64,000 nucleotides of DNA from 3107 sp965216225. Its GTDB lineage: Bacteria; Pseudomonadota; Alphaproteobacteria; Rhodobacterales; Rhodobacteraceae. This document shows positions 16,387 through 25,066 of this stretch, piece by piece. The translations under genes were made by a program, and so were the position numbers. Each line of letters starts with the position of its first letter. Within the stretch, counting starts at the first letter, position 1. The DNA lies in assembly GCA_965216225.1 (NCBI GenBank), contig CBDCFF010000024.1:1-64000 (forward strand). The letters run 5' to 3'. The notes under the pieces are model-generated. The model searched no databases and was not told the DNA's origin. It saw only the letters and a list, made by a program, of their open reading frames with translations.

Positions 16387-16965
16387 TCAGTTCGCGGCGA
16401 AAACCCAGGCCCAGACGATCCCCGGCAGCAGTTGCGACAGGGCGGCAATGGCAATGAGCAGGCGCGCCATGGCCGATTGATGGCGCATCCACAACCAGCC
16501 GCAGGCGACGAGCGACAATGCAATCTCCAGCAGGCCGATGATGTCGCCATGGTGACGCCGGTCCCAATAGCTGAGCGGGCTTTCAAACACCCAATCGCTG
16601 ATCGGCCAGAAGTGTCGCCGCGCATCATCGTGGTGCAGCGGAAAATCGAACGCCAGATGCAGCAGCACGGCCCCTGTCAGGGCGACCGGCCAGCCTGACC
16701 GCCGCCACAGGGCAAGCATCAGCAACGCGCCCCAGACGACAAAGCTGTTGTCGATGGCAAAGACCTGCTGCCAGGCGTCCGAAAAATAGTATTCGTCAAA
16801 CACGATCCGGGCCGGTATCCGGCGCACATACAGCGCCCAGCCCGCCATCAGGTAAAGCGACAGATCCGGCAGCAGCGCCCCCAGCACGGCGGCGGCAGTC
16901 ACTTTCGGCTGCCCCGCCTTGCCAAACGCTGCCGCGCCGAAAATCAGATGGGCCGGTGTGTTCAC
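16387..16965 (-). CDS. YdjM/DUF457-like integral membrane protein
   Basis: This is a 192-aa protein from a GTG start at 16965 (VNTPAHLIFGAAAFGKAG). There are about four or five membrane helices (AAVLGALLPDLSLYLMAGWAL, FVVWGALLMLALW, WPVALTGAVLLHLAFDFPLH, GLLEIALSLVACGWLWM, LLIAIAALSQLLPGIVWAWVF). PAHLIFG near the start and LHLAFDFPLHHDDARRH are typical of the YdjM-like metal-dependent hydrolase membrane family (PF04307). The role is unknown. It diverges from cobQ with 76 bases between starts. Longer upstream starts would overlap cobQ. Confidence 0.75.
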   Translation of the reverse strand: MNTPAHLIFGAAAFGKAGQPKVTAAAVLGALLPDLSLYLMAGWALYVRRIPARIVFDEYYFSDAWQQVFAIDNSFVVWGALLMLALWRRSGWPVALTGAVLLHLAFDFPLHHDDARRHFWPISDWVFESPLSYWDRRHHGDIIGLLEIALSLVACGWLWMRHQSAMARLLIAIAALSQLLPGIVWAWVFAAN

Positions 16966-17041
16966 TGCTCTCTTCCCTGTTTTGCACAGAGCCGGTATGG
17001 ACAGCCTGCGCGCCGCCGGGAAACCAGACGGGAGAGCGCGA

Positions 17042-18493
17042 ATGGCCAAGTCAATCATGATCCAGGGGGCCGGATCCAATGTGGGAAAAACGGTGATCGT
17101 GGCGGGTCTGGCCCGCGCCTGCACCCGAAGAGGTCTGGCGGTCCGCCCGTTCAAACCGCAGAACATGTCCAATAACGCCGCCGTCACCCCGGATGGCGGA
17201 GAGATCGGGCGGGCGCAGGCGCTTCAGGCCCGCGCCGCCGGGGTCGAGCCGCATACCGACATGAACCCGGTCCTGCTGAAACCGGAATCCGAACGTGGCG
17301 CACAGATCATCGTGCAGGGCAAACGGTTCGCCACGCTCCCCGCCCGCGACTTCGGCAGGATGAAATCCCGGTTGATGGCGCCGGTTCTGGAGAGCTATCA
17401 CCGCCTGGCGGCAGAGGCCGATCTGGTGCTGGTCGAAGGCGCCGGCAGCCCGGCAGAGATCAATCTGCGCGAGGGCGACATCGCCAACATGGGTTTTGCC
17501 GAGGCCGCGGGCATTCCCGTGGTTCTGGCCGGTGACATCGACCGGGGCGGCGTGATCGCCCAGCTTGTGGGCACCAGATCGGTTCTGGCGCCAACCGATG
17601 CCGGCCGAATTGTCGCCTTCATGATCAACAAGTTCCGGGGCGATCCCGGCCTGTTCGCCGACGGGCTGCGCGAAATCGAAAACCGGACCGGCTGGCCGTC
17701 CCTCGGTGTGCTTCCATGGTTTGCCCACATGCACAGGCTGCCCGCCGAAGATGTGCTTGACATCGCCTCAAGCCGCAGCGGGGAGTTTCATATCGCGGTT
17801 CCGAAACTGCCGCGCATCGCGAATTTCGACGATCTCGACCCCCTGTCGCAGGAACCCGGTGTCCGCATTACCATCGTCGAGTCCGGCGCGCCCCTGCCCG
17901 GCAACGCCCACATGGTGCTGATTCCCGGCAGCAAGGCCACCATTTCCGATCTCGCCGCCTTCCGCGCCGAAGGCTGGGACATCGACCTGACAGCCCATCT
18001 GCGCCGTGGCGGGCATGTGCTGGGCATCTGCGGCGGCTACCAGATGCTGGGCCGGGAGATCATCGACGAGGACGGAACCGAGAGCCCCCCCGGCCGGCAT
18101 GAAGGGCTGGGCCTGCTGAACGTTTCCACCATCATGAAGCCGGAAAAACGGCTTGCCCTGACCAAAGCCACCTATCTGCCGTCGGGCGACCGGGTCGAAG
18201 GCTACGAAATTCATATGGGCGTCACGACGGGCCCGGACCGGGATCGCGCCTGGCTGAAAACAGCCAACGGGACGGAAGGCGCGGCAAGCGCGGATGGTCT
18301 TGTGCGCGGTTGCTATCTGCACGGGCTGTTCGGCTCTGATGCTTTCCGCGCCGCGTTTCTGGCCGAAATGGGCGCATTCGCGTCGGGTCTTCGCTTTGTC
18401 CCGGGGGTGGAGCAGACACTGAACGAACTTGCCGATCATCTGGAGCAGCATGTGAATATTGACCGGCTTCTGAAGATGGCAGGGGAAATCTGA
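17042..18493 (+). CDS. cobQ: Adenosylcobyric acid synthase (glutamine-hydrolysing)
   Basis: This 483-aa cobalamin biosynthesis enzyme amidates side chains b, d, e and g of adenosylcobyrinic acid a,c-diamide. The N-terminal dethiobiotin-synthetase-like domain has the P-loop GAGSNVGKT (9-17) and KPQNMSNNAAVT. The C-terminal class I glutamine amidotransferase domain has the nucleophile Cys330 in LGICGGYQMLG and a His near 426 in CYLHGLFGSD. The ATG at 17042 follows GGGAGAGCGCGA. No other cob gene is next to it. Confidence 0.96.
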   Translation: MAKSIMIQGAGSNVGKTVIVAGLARACTRRGLAVRPFKPQNMSNNAAVTPDGGEIGRAQALQARAAGVEPHTDMNPVLLKPESERGAQIIVQGKRFATLPARDFGRMKSRLMAPVLESYHRLAAEADLVLVEGAGSPAEINLREGDIANMGFAEAAGIPVVLAGDIDRGGVIAQLVGTRSVLAPTDAGRIVAFMINKFRGDPGLFADGLREIENRTGWPSLGVLPWFAHMHRLPAEDVLDIASSRSGEFHIAVPKLPRIANFDDLDPLSQEPGVRITIVESGAPLPGNAHMVLIPGSKATISDLAAFRAEGWDIDLTAHLRRGGHVLGICGGYQMLGREIIDEDGTESPPGRHEGLGLLNVSTIMKPEKRLALTKATYLPSGDRVEGYEIHMGVTTGPDRDRAWLKTANGTEGAASADGLVRGCYLHGLFGSDAFRAAFLAEMGAFASGLRFVPGVEQTLNELADHLEQHVNIDRLLKMAGEI

Positions 18494-18593
18494 CCTGCCA
18501 GTATCGGCCCGGTATCGGCGGGCAAGGCTCACGAGACCCGATCGCAACCTGGCCAAAGCGTTTGCGGCGTTTGCACGGAGCGTCCCGAAATTC

Positions 18594-18992
18594 TCAATCA
18601 ATCCTGTTCGCGGCCAGGGCGGCCTGAATCTCCCGCCGCAGGAATTTGCGAATGTTGCGTATGATCCGCTCTCCCGACGGGCCCTGCAATTCCTGCCGCA
18701 CGGCCTCGATGACGATCTCCCTGAGCGCGTTTTCATCGAATACGCCGGGATCTTCGCCTTCGGCAAATCCGGCCTCTGTCGCCGGGGCCGCAGATTCCCC
18801 CGATTCCCCCGAATCGAGATTCGGCACGCGATGGGCCGCTGTCAGCACCAAAGGCCCCTCAATGCCTGCCTTCCGCATGTCCGACTCCCCTGCGAACGCA
18901 CGCCCGCCGGTGGTTTCGGGGGGCACTGAAACGGTTCGCCGAATCGCATTCAGAACATCCCCGGTATCGTTGCCGGAACCTGTATCCGTCAT
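18594..18992 (-). CDS. PopZ/DUF2497-like protein
   Basis: This is a 132-aa protein from ATG 18992 (MTDTGSGNDTGDVLNAIRRT). A disordered, acidic middle (SGESGESAAPATEAGFAEGE) leads to a helical C-terminus (ENALREIVIEAVRQELQG, IIRNIRKFLRREIQAAL). The layout resembles alphaproteobacterial DUF2497/PopZ proteins, which form polar scaffolds, though sequence likeness is limited to the C-terminal helices. It is read after tolC with 66 bases between, a neighbourhood seen in relatives. Assignment to PopZ function is inference. Confidence 0.6.
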   Translation of the reverse strand: MTDTGSGNDTGDVLNAIRRTVSVPPETTGGRAFAGESDMRKAGIEGPLVLTAAHRVPNLDSGESGESAAPATEAGFAEGEDPGVFDENALREIVIEAVRQELQGPSGERIIRNIRKFLRREIQAALAANRID

Positions 18993-19058
18993 TCTTCGTC
19001 CCGAATGCGCACCGCCGCAGCGCACAACCCGAACGCTCCGGCAAAGGGGCGGACCCGC

Positions 19059-20432
19059 CTATTCATAACCCAGTCTTTCCAGAAGTGAATCCAGCCTTTG
19101 CCCCTGCTCGCTGACAGCCCCGACCGGGGCATTGCGCACGGCATTGTAATAGTCCGCCGGATCATAGGTTGCGATTCCGAGGTCAAGATGACGAACCGTC
19201 AGAAAGCCCATGGCGGCAAGCAGGTCATAGGCGGCAATCTGAAGGTCGGCGCCCGCTGAAACCCGGCTTGCCCGCGCATCCAGCAATTCCTGTTCCGCAT
19301 TCAGTACATCCAGCACAGCGCGGGTGCCCAGCGCGGCCTCTTCCCGTGACCCGCGATAGGCGAACTCGGCTGCACTGATCTGGCGATCCGTCGCCTCGAT
19401 GCGCGACCGCGCGACCGCAAGACTGGCCCACGCCCTGCCCGCATTCAGGACAGCTTCCTGCACGGTCAGCAACAACCCCGCGCGCACCGCCTCACGCTGC
19501 GCCGCCGCCCGGCGTTCAAGCGCCCGCAACCGGCCACCCTGATAAAGCAGACCGCCAATTTCGACACCGACGGAACCGTCGCTGTTTCCCCCGTCGCTGA
19601 CCGAGGCCCGGCCGGTCAGCAACACCGAAGGTTTCCGCCCGGCGCCGGCGCGCGCCTGGTTCAGTTCAGCCACCGTCACATCATGCTGCGCCCTGCGAAC
19701 GTCCGGGTGGTTGCGCCCGGCGCTGGCCTGCGCCTCGTTCAGCGAAGCCGCTGTCTGCGGGATGGCCGGCGGTGGCGCCAGCAGCCCCGGATATTGTCCG
19801 ACCGCCGCGCGATATTCCTCGCGCGCCTGTTCATGCGCCCCCTGCGCCGCCGCAAGATTGGCGCGCGCCGCCGCCAGCCGCGATTCGGCCAGGGCGACAT
19901 CGGTCCGGGTCGCATTGCCGACCTCGAACTGATCGTGCGCAAGCTGCAATTCCTCCGCAATCAGGCGCACGTTGTTTTGCCTCAGTTGAACGAATTCGGC
20001 CTCTCTGCGCACTGACATATAGGCCCTGATGGCACGCAGCAGCACCATCTGTTCAGCACTGACCAACGCTTCGCGCGTCGACAGCACGGTTTGCTCGGCC
20101 GCATCCATCGCCAGCCGGTTGCGACCGAAATCGAACAATGTCAGTTCCGCCGTCAACCCGGCACTGGTGTTCAAACGCCGGGCTGTGGCGGTTGAGTGAA
20201 GCGATTGCGTCGAGTTCACGAAATATCCGATTGCCGGGCGCACCGCCGAAACCGCTTGCGCAACGTCTTCATCCGCAGCGCGCAGCAATGCCCGGCTCTG
20301 CTCCAGAAGTCCGCTGTTCTGATACGCCAGGATCAGCGCATCGGTAAGCGTTTCCCCCGATGCGGACGAACACAGCACTGACAGGGCAAGCGCCCCGGCC
20401 CTTGCTTTCCTCCAGAAACCTCCGCTGCTCAT
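19059..20432 (-). CDS. tolC: TolC-family outer-membrane channel protein
   Basis: This is a 457-aa outer-membrane efflux or type I secretion channel. A signal peptide (GALALSVLCSSASGETL) precedes two repeats of long helices (VFRHR is absent; instead LTDALILAYQNSGLLEQSRA, YMSVRREAEFVQLRQNNVRL, FEVGNATRTDVALAESRLAA) and the second repeat's LGTRAVLDVLNAEQELLDA, the classic OEP signature. It is preceded by the pcm-like gene on the same strand with a three-unit tandem repeat between. An in-frame GTG 5 codons upstream is the alternative start. Confidence 0.93.
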   Translation of the reverse strand: MSSGGFWRKARAGALALSVLCSSASGETLTDALILAYQNSGLLEQSRALLRAADEDVAQAVSAVRPAIGYFVNSTQSLHSTATARRLNTSAGLTAELTLFDFGRNRLAMDAAEQTVLSTREALVSAEQMVLLRAIRAYMSVRREAEFVQLRQNNVRLIAEELQLAHDQFEVGNATRTDVALAESRLAAARANLAAAQGAHEQAREEYRAAVGQYPGLLAPPPAIPQTAASLNEAQASAGRNHPDVRRAQHDVTVAELNQARAGAGRKPSVLLTGRASVSDGGNSDGSVGVEIGGLLYQGGRLRALERRAAAQREAVRAGLLLTVQEAVLNAGRAWASLAVARSRIEATDRQISAAEFAYRGSREEAALGTRAVLDVLNAEQELLDARASRVSAGADLQIAAYDLLAAMGFLTVRHLDLGIATYDPADYYNAVRNAPVGAVSEQGQRLDSLLERLGYE

Positions 20433-20447
20433 TGCCTGCCTCACCAC

Positions 20448-20477
20448 CTGTCATATGCTGTCATATGCTGTCATATG
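20448..20477. repeat. Three tandem 10-bp repeats upstream of tolC
   Basis: CTGTCATATG occurs three times in a row with no spacer, filling the 50-base gap between the pcm-like gene and tolC. The unit is close to one helical turn and contains the palindrome CATATG. It could be an operator array for tolC or simple replication slippage. Confidence 0.75.
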
Positions 20478-20482
20478 GCCGA

Positions 20483-21136
20483 TCAGAAAGAGAATGCGGC
20501 TTCGCTTGCAAAACCCGGCAGAACCGGAGCCGTCGCATTGAACGCATCCCGCCAGTTGACCCGTCCATCCTGACGATAGCCGACCCTCACGGCACCCAGC
20601 GCGCCTTCCATGAAAAGCGCCGCGATCCGGCCACCATCCTTCAACTGATCGGTGATTGCCTCGGGCACATGCTCCACACCGCCTTCGACAATGATCACGT
20701 CATAGGGCCCGTGCTTTGCCGCGCCTTCATTCAGGGCCCCTTCCAGCACTGCGGCACACCCCGCACCGTTCGCCGACAAAAGCGACTGCGCCTCCGACAT
20801 CATCCCGGCACTATCCTCGACCGCCACAACCGCATCCGCCAGCCGTTCGATCACCGCCGCAGAATAGCCAAGCCCACAACCGATGTCGAGCACCATTTCA
20901 TGCGGCTGGATGTCAAGCGCATCGAGCATCTTGGCAAAAGTTCGCGGCTCCAGCATGACACGACCGTTGCCCAGCGCGATATTCCCGCCCACATAAGCCG
21001 CCTCACGCCTGTCATCGGGGACATACGCCTCACGCTCCACGGTCAGCATTGCCTCGATGATGGGAAACTTGGTCACGTCAGAGGGTCTTACCTGCGTATC
21101 GACCATCATTTTGCGGCGCGTAGCGAAATCAGTCAT
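20483..21136 (-). CDS. Protein-L-isoaspartate O-methyltransferase family protein
   Basis: This 217-aa AdoMet-dependent methyltransferase of the PCMT family begins MTDFATRRKMMVDTQVRPSD. Motif I is MVLDIGCGLGYSAAVIERLA, followed by VVAVEDSAGM and YDVIIVEGGVEHVPEAITDQ. In Rhodobacteraceae this gene usually precedes tolC, and such members differ from the canonical repair enzyme near the N-terminus, so repair activity is not certain. Confidence 0.88.
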   Translation of the reverse strand: MTDFATRRKMMVDTQVRPSDVTKFPIIEAMLTVEREAYVPDDRREAAYVGGNIALGNGRVMLEPRTFAKMLDALDIQPHEMVLDIGCGLGYSAAVIERLADAVVAVEDSAGMMSEAQSLLSANGAGCAAVLEGALNEGAAKHGPYDVIIVEGGVEHVPEAITDQLKDGGRIAALFMEGALGAVRVGYRQDGRVNWRDAFNATAPVLPGFASEAAFSF

Positions 21137-21208
21137 CGTCGAACCCGTTCATCGCATTGATGTTCCGCCTGTCTTGCCACAGATGAGCCTGCACGGCAAC
21201 CTGACAAC

Positions 21209-21228
21209 GGGGTAAAGTGGGGTAAAGT
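21209..21228. repeat. Two tandem 10-bp repeats before tRNA-Cys
   Basis: GGGGTAAAGT is repeated twice without spacer, followed by GG, directly upstream of the tRNA-Cys promoter. The unit length equals the repeat before tolC, but the sequence differs. Confidence 0.7.
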
Positions 21229-21233
21229 GGCCC

Positions 21234-21261
21234 TTGCAACCCGGATATGGCGTGCTATAGA
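21234..21261 (+). promoter_or_regulatory. Promoter of tRNA-Cys
   Basis: TTGCAA (21234-21239) and TATAGA (21256-21261) are 16 bases apart; the mature tRNA begins 13 bases after the -10 box. This is the arrangement expected for a strong tRNA promoter. Confidence 0.65.
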
Positions 21262-21274
21262 CAACGCACTCTTC

Positions 21275-21348
21275 GGCGAGTTGGCGGAGTGGTGACGCAG
21301 CGGATTGCAAATCCGTGTACACCGGTTCGATTCCGGTACTCGCCTCCA
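21275..21348 (+). tRNA. tRNA-Cys (GCA)
   Basis: This is a 74-base tRNA with encoded CCA. The acceptor GGCGAGT pairs with ACTCGCC, the anticodon stem encloses TTGCAAA (anticodon GCA), and the T-arm is CCGGTTCGATTCCGG. A run of six T follows (21351-21356) and may end transcription. The first IS nest begins 45 bases further on. Confidence 0.96.
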
Positions 21349-21392
21349 ATTTTTTCAATGACTTGCGTCATGCCTTCGCTCCTTCATGGTTA

Positions 21393-21593
21393 GGCTCAGG
21401 CCACATAGCCAGAATATGACGATTGCAGCGATGTATATGGCGGATTTGAATATATGTGCGCATCGGTCATAGCGCATCGCGATGCGCCTCCAATCCTTGA
21501 GTTTTGCGAACAGGTTTTCAACCTTGTGCCGCCTCTTGTACGTTTCGGCACAGTGGGGGATGGTTTTTTTGCGGTTTTTCTTTGAAGGGATGC
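21393..21593 (-). pseudogene. IS5 alpha remnant (transposase C-terminus)
   Basis: The element end GGCTCAGG is preceded by TA at 21391-21392. The minus frame encodes the last part of the alpha transposase (IPHCAETYKRRHKVENLFAK, LKDWRRIAMRYDRCAHIF). The remaining three quarters of the element is replaced by an IS481 fragment. Confidence 0.85.
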
Positions 21594-22081
21594 TCACCCA
21601 GCAGGCGACGACGACGCCGAAGATCAGGGCCGCAATCCAGGCGAGCAAAGAACCCGCGTGGATCGTGGCCGAGCGCTATGGCATCTCGGAGCAGACCGTC
21701 TGGAGACACCGTCCACGACCGGAGCCATACGGCGCACAGGTTGCAGACCACACTCACGCCAGCACAGGAGGCCGTGGCCGTCTCGCTAAGGAAGACGCTG
21801 CTGCTGCCGCTCGACAACCTGCTCGCCGTGGTCCGCGAGTTTCTCAACCCGAACGTCTCGCGCTCCGGGCTGGACCGATGCCTGCGTCGGCATGGGGTCG
21901 GCTCCCTCCGTGACCTGAAGCCGAAGGTGGCGAAGCCCGCGCACAAGCCTTTCAAGACATACGAGCCCGGCTACATCCACATCGACGTGAAATACCTGCC
22001 GCAGATGGCCGATGAGGACCGGCGCCGGTATCTGTCGCCGGTATCTGTTCGTCGTGATCGACCGCGCCACCCGCCGGGTCT
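21594..22081 (+). pseudogene. IS481 lineage B transposase fragment
   Basis: The stretch matches the IS481 copy at 35508-36580 from QATTTPKIRAAIQASKEPA to GYIHIDVKYLPQMADEDRRR. It lacks its first codons, carries at least two small frame changes (missing codons at the TWRKRD region; duplicated bases near 22030), and is cut at 22081 by the IS256 copy, continuing for only about 16 bases after it. It is inactive. Confidence 0.85.
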
Positions 22082-23468
22082 GAGCTATGCCCGAAAGTTG
22101 GTGATGGTGTGATCAGGCGGCGTGGTGAATTTGCTTGATCCCGTCTCTGAACTCAACCCCTTCAATGATCTCTGGCATGCGGTTGGCGCCGTCGAGCTTT
22201 CGCCATTTTCCTTGCGCTGACATCATCAGCTTGAATGCCATGGCCAACCCGGTCCTGCGGCTCAGGCAGCCTTTGGTTTTGCCGGTGCGGTGGCGGACGG
22301 TGGCGAAGGTGCTCTCGATCGGGTTCGTGGTTCGGATGTGCTTCCAGTGCTCAGCAGGGAAGCCGTAGAAGGAGAGCAGCACAGCCCGGTCTTTGGTCAG
22401 TTTCCCAACCGCCTTGTCATATTTCGCGCCGTAGGTTTCCACGAAGAAATCGAAGGCGGCCCCGGCTTCGGTCTTCGTTTCCGCCTGCCAGATATCATGC
22501 AGGTGGCCCTTGGCTTTGGCCTGCACCGATTTGGGCATGGCATTGAGAACGTTTCCGGTCTTGTGAACCCAGCACCGTTGTTCCCGGGTGCTGCCGAAGA
22601 CTTCGCGCAGCGCCGCCCAGAACCCCAAGGCGCCGTCGCCAATGGCCAGATCGGGGGCGTGGGACAGCCCGCGACGCTTGAGATCGAGCAGCAACTCGCG
22701 CCAACTCTGCGTGCTTTCACGGTAGCCGACTGCCTGCTTCGGTGAGCCCCAGAACCTCCTTGCGGCCCCACTCATCCGCGCCGATCAGCACCAGAACGCA
22801 TTGTTTCTGCTCTTCCATACGCGGTTGGAAATAGACACCATCGGCCCAGACATAGACGAAACGCCGGGCGCTGAGATCGCGGCGCTGCCAGCGTTCATAC
22901 TCCGCCCCCCAGTCCGCTTTCAATCGCGAGATGGTGCTCGATGAAAGCCCTGCCGCGTTCGGCCCCAACAGCGCCCCAAGAGCCTCCTGGAAGTCGCCCG
23001 TGGAAATGCCCTTAAGATAGAGCCACGGCAGCAGTTCCTCAATCGATCTGGTCTTGCGCAGCCAGGGCGGCAAGATCGACGAGGCGAAACGGATCTTTTC
23101 GTCCACATTGCCCCGGTCCCGCATCCGCGGCACCTTCACTGGTACCGGGCCGATGCCGGTCATGACCTCGCGCTCGGGCAGATGACCATGGCGCACCAGC
23201 CGCGCACGGCCGTCGTCCGTCACCTCGCGGGCATGGGCGGCGAGGAGCGTGGCCAATTCCGCTTCCACCGCCTGTTTGAGCAGTTGGCGCGCGCCGGTTT
23301 GCAGGATGTCGGTCAGCGGGTCAGACGAAAATCCCGATGGATCGGGCAACGGCGTGATGGTAGACTTCGTCATGTGGCATATCCTTTTCTCTGCTGAGAA
23401 TTGCGGCGCGTGAACAACGCCATGATATGCCGCCAATCAGCGCCATCACCAACTTTCGGCTATAACTC
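22082..23468 (-). mobile_element. IS256 lineage A, copy 1, with 9-bp target duplication
   Basis: The 1387-bp element is bounded by GAGCTATGCCCGAAAGTTGG (left) and the complement of GAGTTATAGCCGAAAGTTGG (right). GCCGGGTCT is duplicated at 22073-22081 and 23469-23477, a clean 9-bp duplication typical of IS256. It inserted into the IS481 B fragment. Confidence 0.92.
22113..23373 (-). pseudogene. IS256-family transposase, frameshifted by a 10-base insertion
   Basis: This mutator-type DDE transposase starts MTKSTITPLPDPSGFSSDPL at 23373. It reads to KEVLGLTEAGSRLP and stops; the rest (GYRESTQSWRELLLDLKRRG to the C-terminus at 22113) is in another frame. Compared with the copy at 47346-48041 (LGLTDGYRES), ten extra bases lie at 22729-22738. 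The second Asp, the CWVHKTGNVLNAMPKS signature and TTNPIESTFATVRHRT follow the break. The same ten bases are inserted in the copy at 32 kb. Confidence 0.92.
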
Positions 23469-23484
23469 GCCGGGTCTTCGCGCG

Positions 23485-24104
23485 TGTCACATCCCGGAAG
23501 GTAGTATGGCTGTTTTTTGAACAGTTCCGGCTTGAGTTTGTGCCAGTCCTTCATGGCCTGCAAGGGCGTTTTGGTGCTCAATGCCGACTGAGGAAACTGC
23601 TGGTTGTAGAGCCAGACATAGCGGTGCAGCGTTGTCTCCAGGTCTTCGCCGGAACGGAAGTGATGGCTTTGGAGCACCTCCTCGATGCGGCCGTTGAACC
23701 TCTCGACCATGCCGTTGGTTTGGGGCGACTTCGGCGGGGTCAAGCGGTGGTCGATATCGAGGTCTGCGCAAAGCGCATCGAACGCATGCGCGCCGGTTGC
23801 AGCGCGTTTGCGTAGACCAAACAGCCGGTCGGTGAACTCCTTGCCGTTATCGGTCAACACAGTGCGGATGCAAATCGGGCAGGCCCGTTCCAGATCGCGC
23901 AGGAAGCGGCGGGCGTTGGCGGCAGTCCTGGCTTTGAAGACACGAATGAAGACCCAACGCGTCGCCCGGTCGATGGCCACGAAAAGATAGCGGCGCGAGG
24001 TTTCATCGGCCATTTGCGGTAGGTATTTCAGGTCGATGTGTATGTATCCTGGCTCGTAGGCCTTGAAGGCGCTGTGCTTCGGCTTCGGTGCTTTGGCCTT
24101 CAGA
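23485..24104 (-). pseudogene. IS481 lineage A transposase, 5' truncated
   Basis: This matches the intact IS481 A copy at 56910-57974 from AKAPKPKHSAFKAYEPGYIH to the C-terminus, ending at the IS end TGTCACATCCCGG (23485). The N-terminal third is missing because an IS256 B end (GGGAGTGTCC, from 24105) was joined inside it. DDE residues are mostly present but no start remains. Confidence 0.88.
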
Positions 24105-24268
24105 GGGAGTGTCCTGAATTCTGTGTATCTGTCCCGGTCCATGGGGGTTTCAGATACAGTCACGCATTGAAGCGCTCGTCGAACATAATAGCGAACTGGT
24201 TGCGGGCTGCAAACCATTCCCGAACATTCCTGCCGCCTTTCTCGAAGTTGCGGATGGCCAGATAGATC
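24105..24268 (-). pseudogene. IS256 lineage B, right end and transposase C-terminus (piece 1)
   Basis: The IS end GGGAGTGTCCTGAATTCTGT is followed by the frame ending FAARNQFAIMFDERFNA (stop near 24163). This IS256 family member differs from lineage A. It is interrupted at 24268 by IS66 and resumes at 26709; GATAGATC is duplicated on both sides. Confidence 0.85.
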
Positions 24269-24316
24269 GTGAGCGTCCGTTGAAGCCGACCTAACGCGGG
24301 GGCGGAGGAGCCGATA

Positions 24317-24340
24317 GTGTCCACCATCGATAGTGGACAC
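24317..24340. promoter_or_regulatory. Inverted repeat at the tnpA start of IS66 A
   Basis: GTGTCCAC (24317-24324) and GTGGACAC (24333-24340) form a perfect inverted repeat with 8 bases between, overlapping the first possible tnpA start. IS66 B has the similar pair GTGTCCAT/ATGGACAT at the same place, which suggests a conserved operator or translation-blocking hairpin in the family. Confidence 0.5.
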
Positions 24341-24341
24341 C

Positions 24342-24722
24342 ATGAGGCACTCTATGGCTGGCAGTCGCAAGAAGCGAATTTGGTGGGACGACGAGAAGCG
24401 TTCGATCTGCCTGCAGAGTGCCGCGCCGGGTGTTTCTGTGGCTCAGGTTGCGCGGCGCTACGCGATGAACGCCAATCTGATCTTCAAATGGCTGAAGGAC
24501 CCGCGTTTTGCGCCGGATTTCACCGAGGTCGTAGCTGCATCCGTGTTTCTGCCGGTTGAGATTTCTCCGGCTGCTTCACATCCGGTCCCGGCGCAGCCAT
24601 CCGGTCCCGTCGCCTTCGGTGGCCGTATCGAGATTGAGTTGGCTGGCGGTCACCGGATCAGCGCCGGGGGTGGGTTCGATCCTGATGTGCTGGCGCGGCT
24701 GCTGAAGGGGCTGATGTCTTGA
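24342..24722 (+). CDS. tnpA: IS66 accessory protein TnpA
   Basis: This is a 126-aa protein with an N-terminal helix-turn-helix (RKKRIWWDDEKRSICLQSAA, VSVAQVARRYAMNANLIFKW). It is needed with TnpB for IS66 transposition. The start is placed at ATG 24342; a GTG at 24333 is possible. It overlaps tnpB by 4 bases. Confidence 0.9.
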   Translation: MRHSMAGSRKKRIWWDDEKRSICLQSAAPGVSVAQVARRYAMNANLIFKWLKDPRFAPDFTEVVAASVFLPVEISPAASHPVPAQPSGPVAFGGRIEIELAGGHRISAGGGFDPDVLARLLKGLMS

Positions 24723-25066
24723 TCCCGGTGCCGGGCAACACGCGGGTGTGGCTGTCGGCGGGTGTCACGGACATGCGGCGAGGGTTCAATACGCTGGCGG
24801 CCCAGGCCGAGAAGGTTTTGGCCGAAGACCCGTATTCCGGCCACCTGTTCGTGTTCCGGGGTCGGCGCGGCGATCTGTTGAAGATCATCTGGTGGGATTG
24901 CCAGGGCGCGTGCCTGTTTTCGAAGCGGTTGGAGAAAGGGCGGTTTGTCTGGCCCGCTGCAAAGGACGGCAAGATCAGCGTCACACCCGCGCAGCTCTCA
25001 ATGCTGTTGGAGGGGATTGACTGGCGGATGCCCCGTAAAACCTGGAGACCGTTGAGCGTAGGATAG
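24719..25066 (+). CDS. tnpB: IS66 accessory protein TnpB
   Basis: This is a 115-aa protein (MRRGFNTLAAQAEKVL, HLFVFRGRRGDLLKIIWWDC, ACLFSKRLEKGRFVWP), the classic IS66 Orf2 family. Its start overlaps the tnpA stop. It stops with TAG after RPLSVG; in the copies at 38 kb and 62 kb this codon is CAG and the frame reads on. Confidence 0.93.
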   Translation: MIPVPGNTRVWLSAGVTDMRRGFNTLAAQAEKVLAEDPYSGHLFVFRGRRGDLLKIIWWDCQGACLFSKRLEKGRFVWPAAKDGKISVTPAQLSMLLEGIDWRMPRKTWRPLSVG

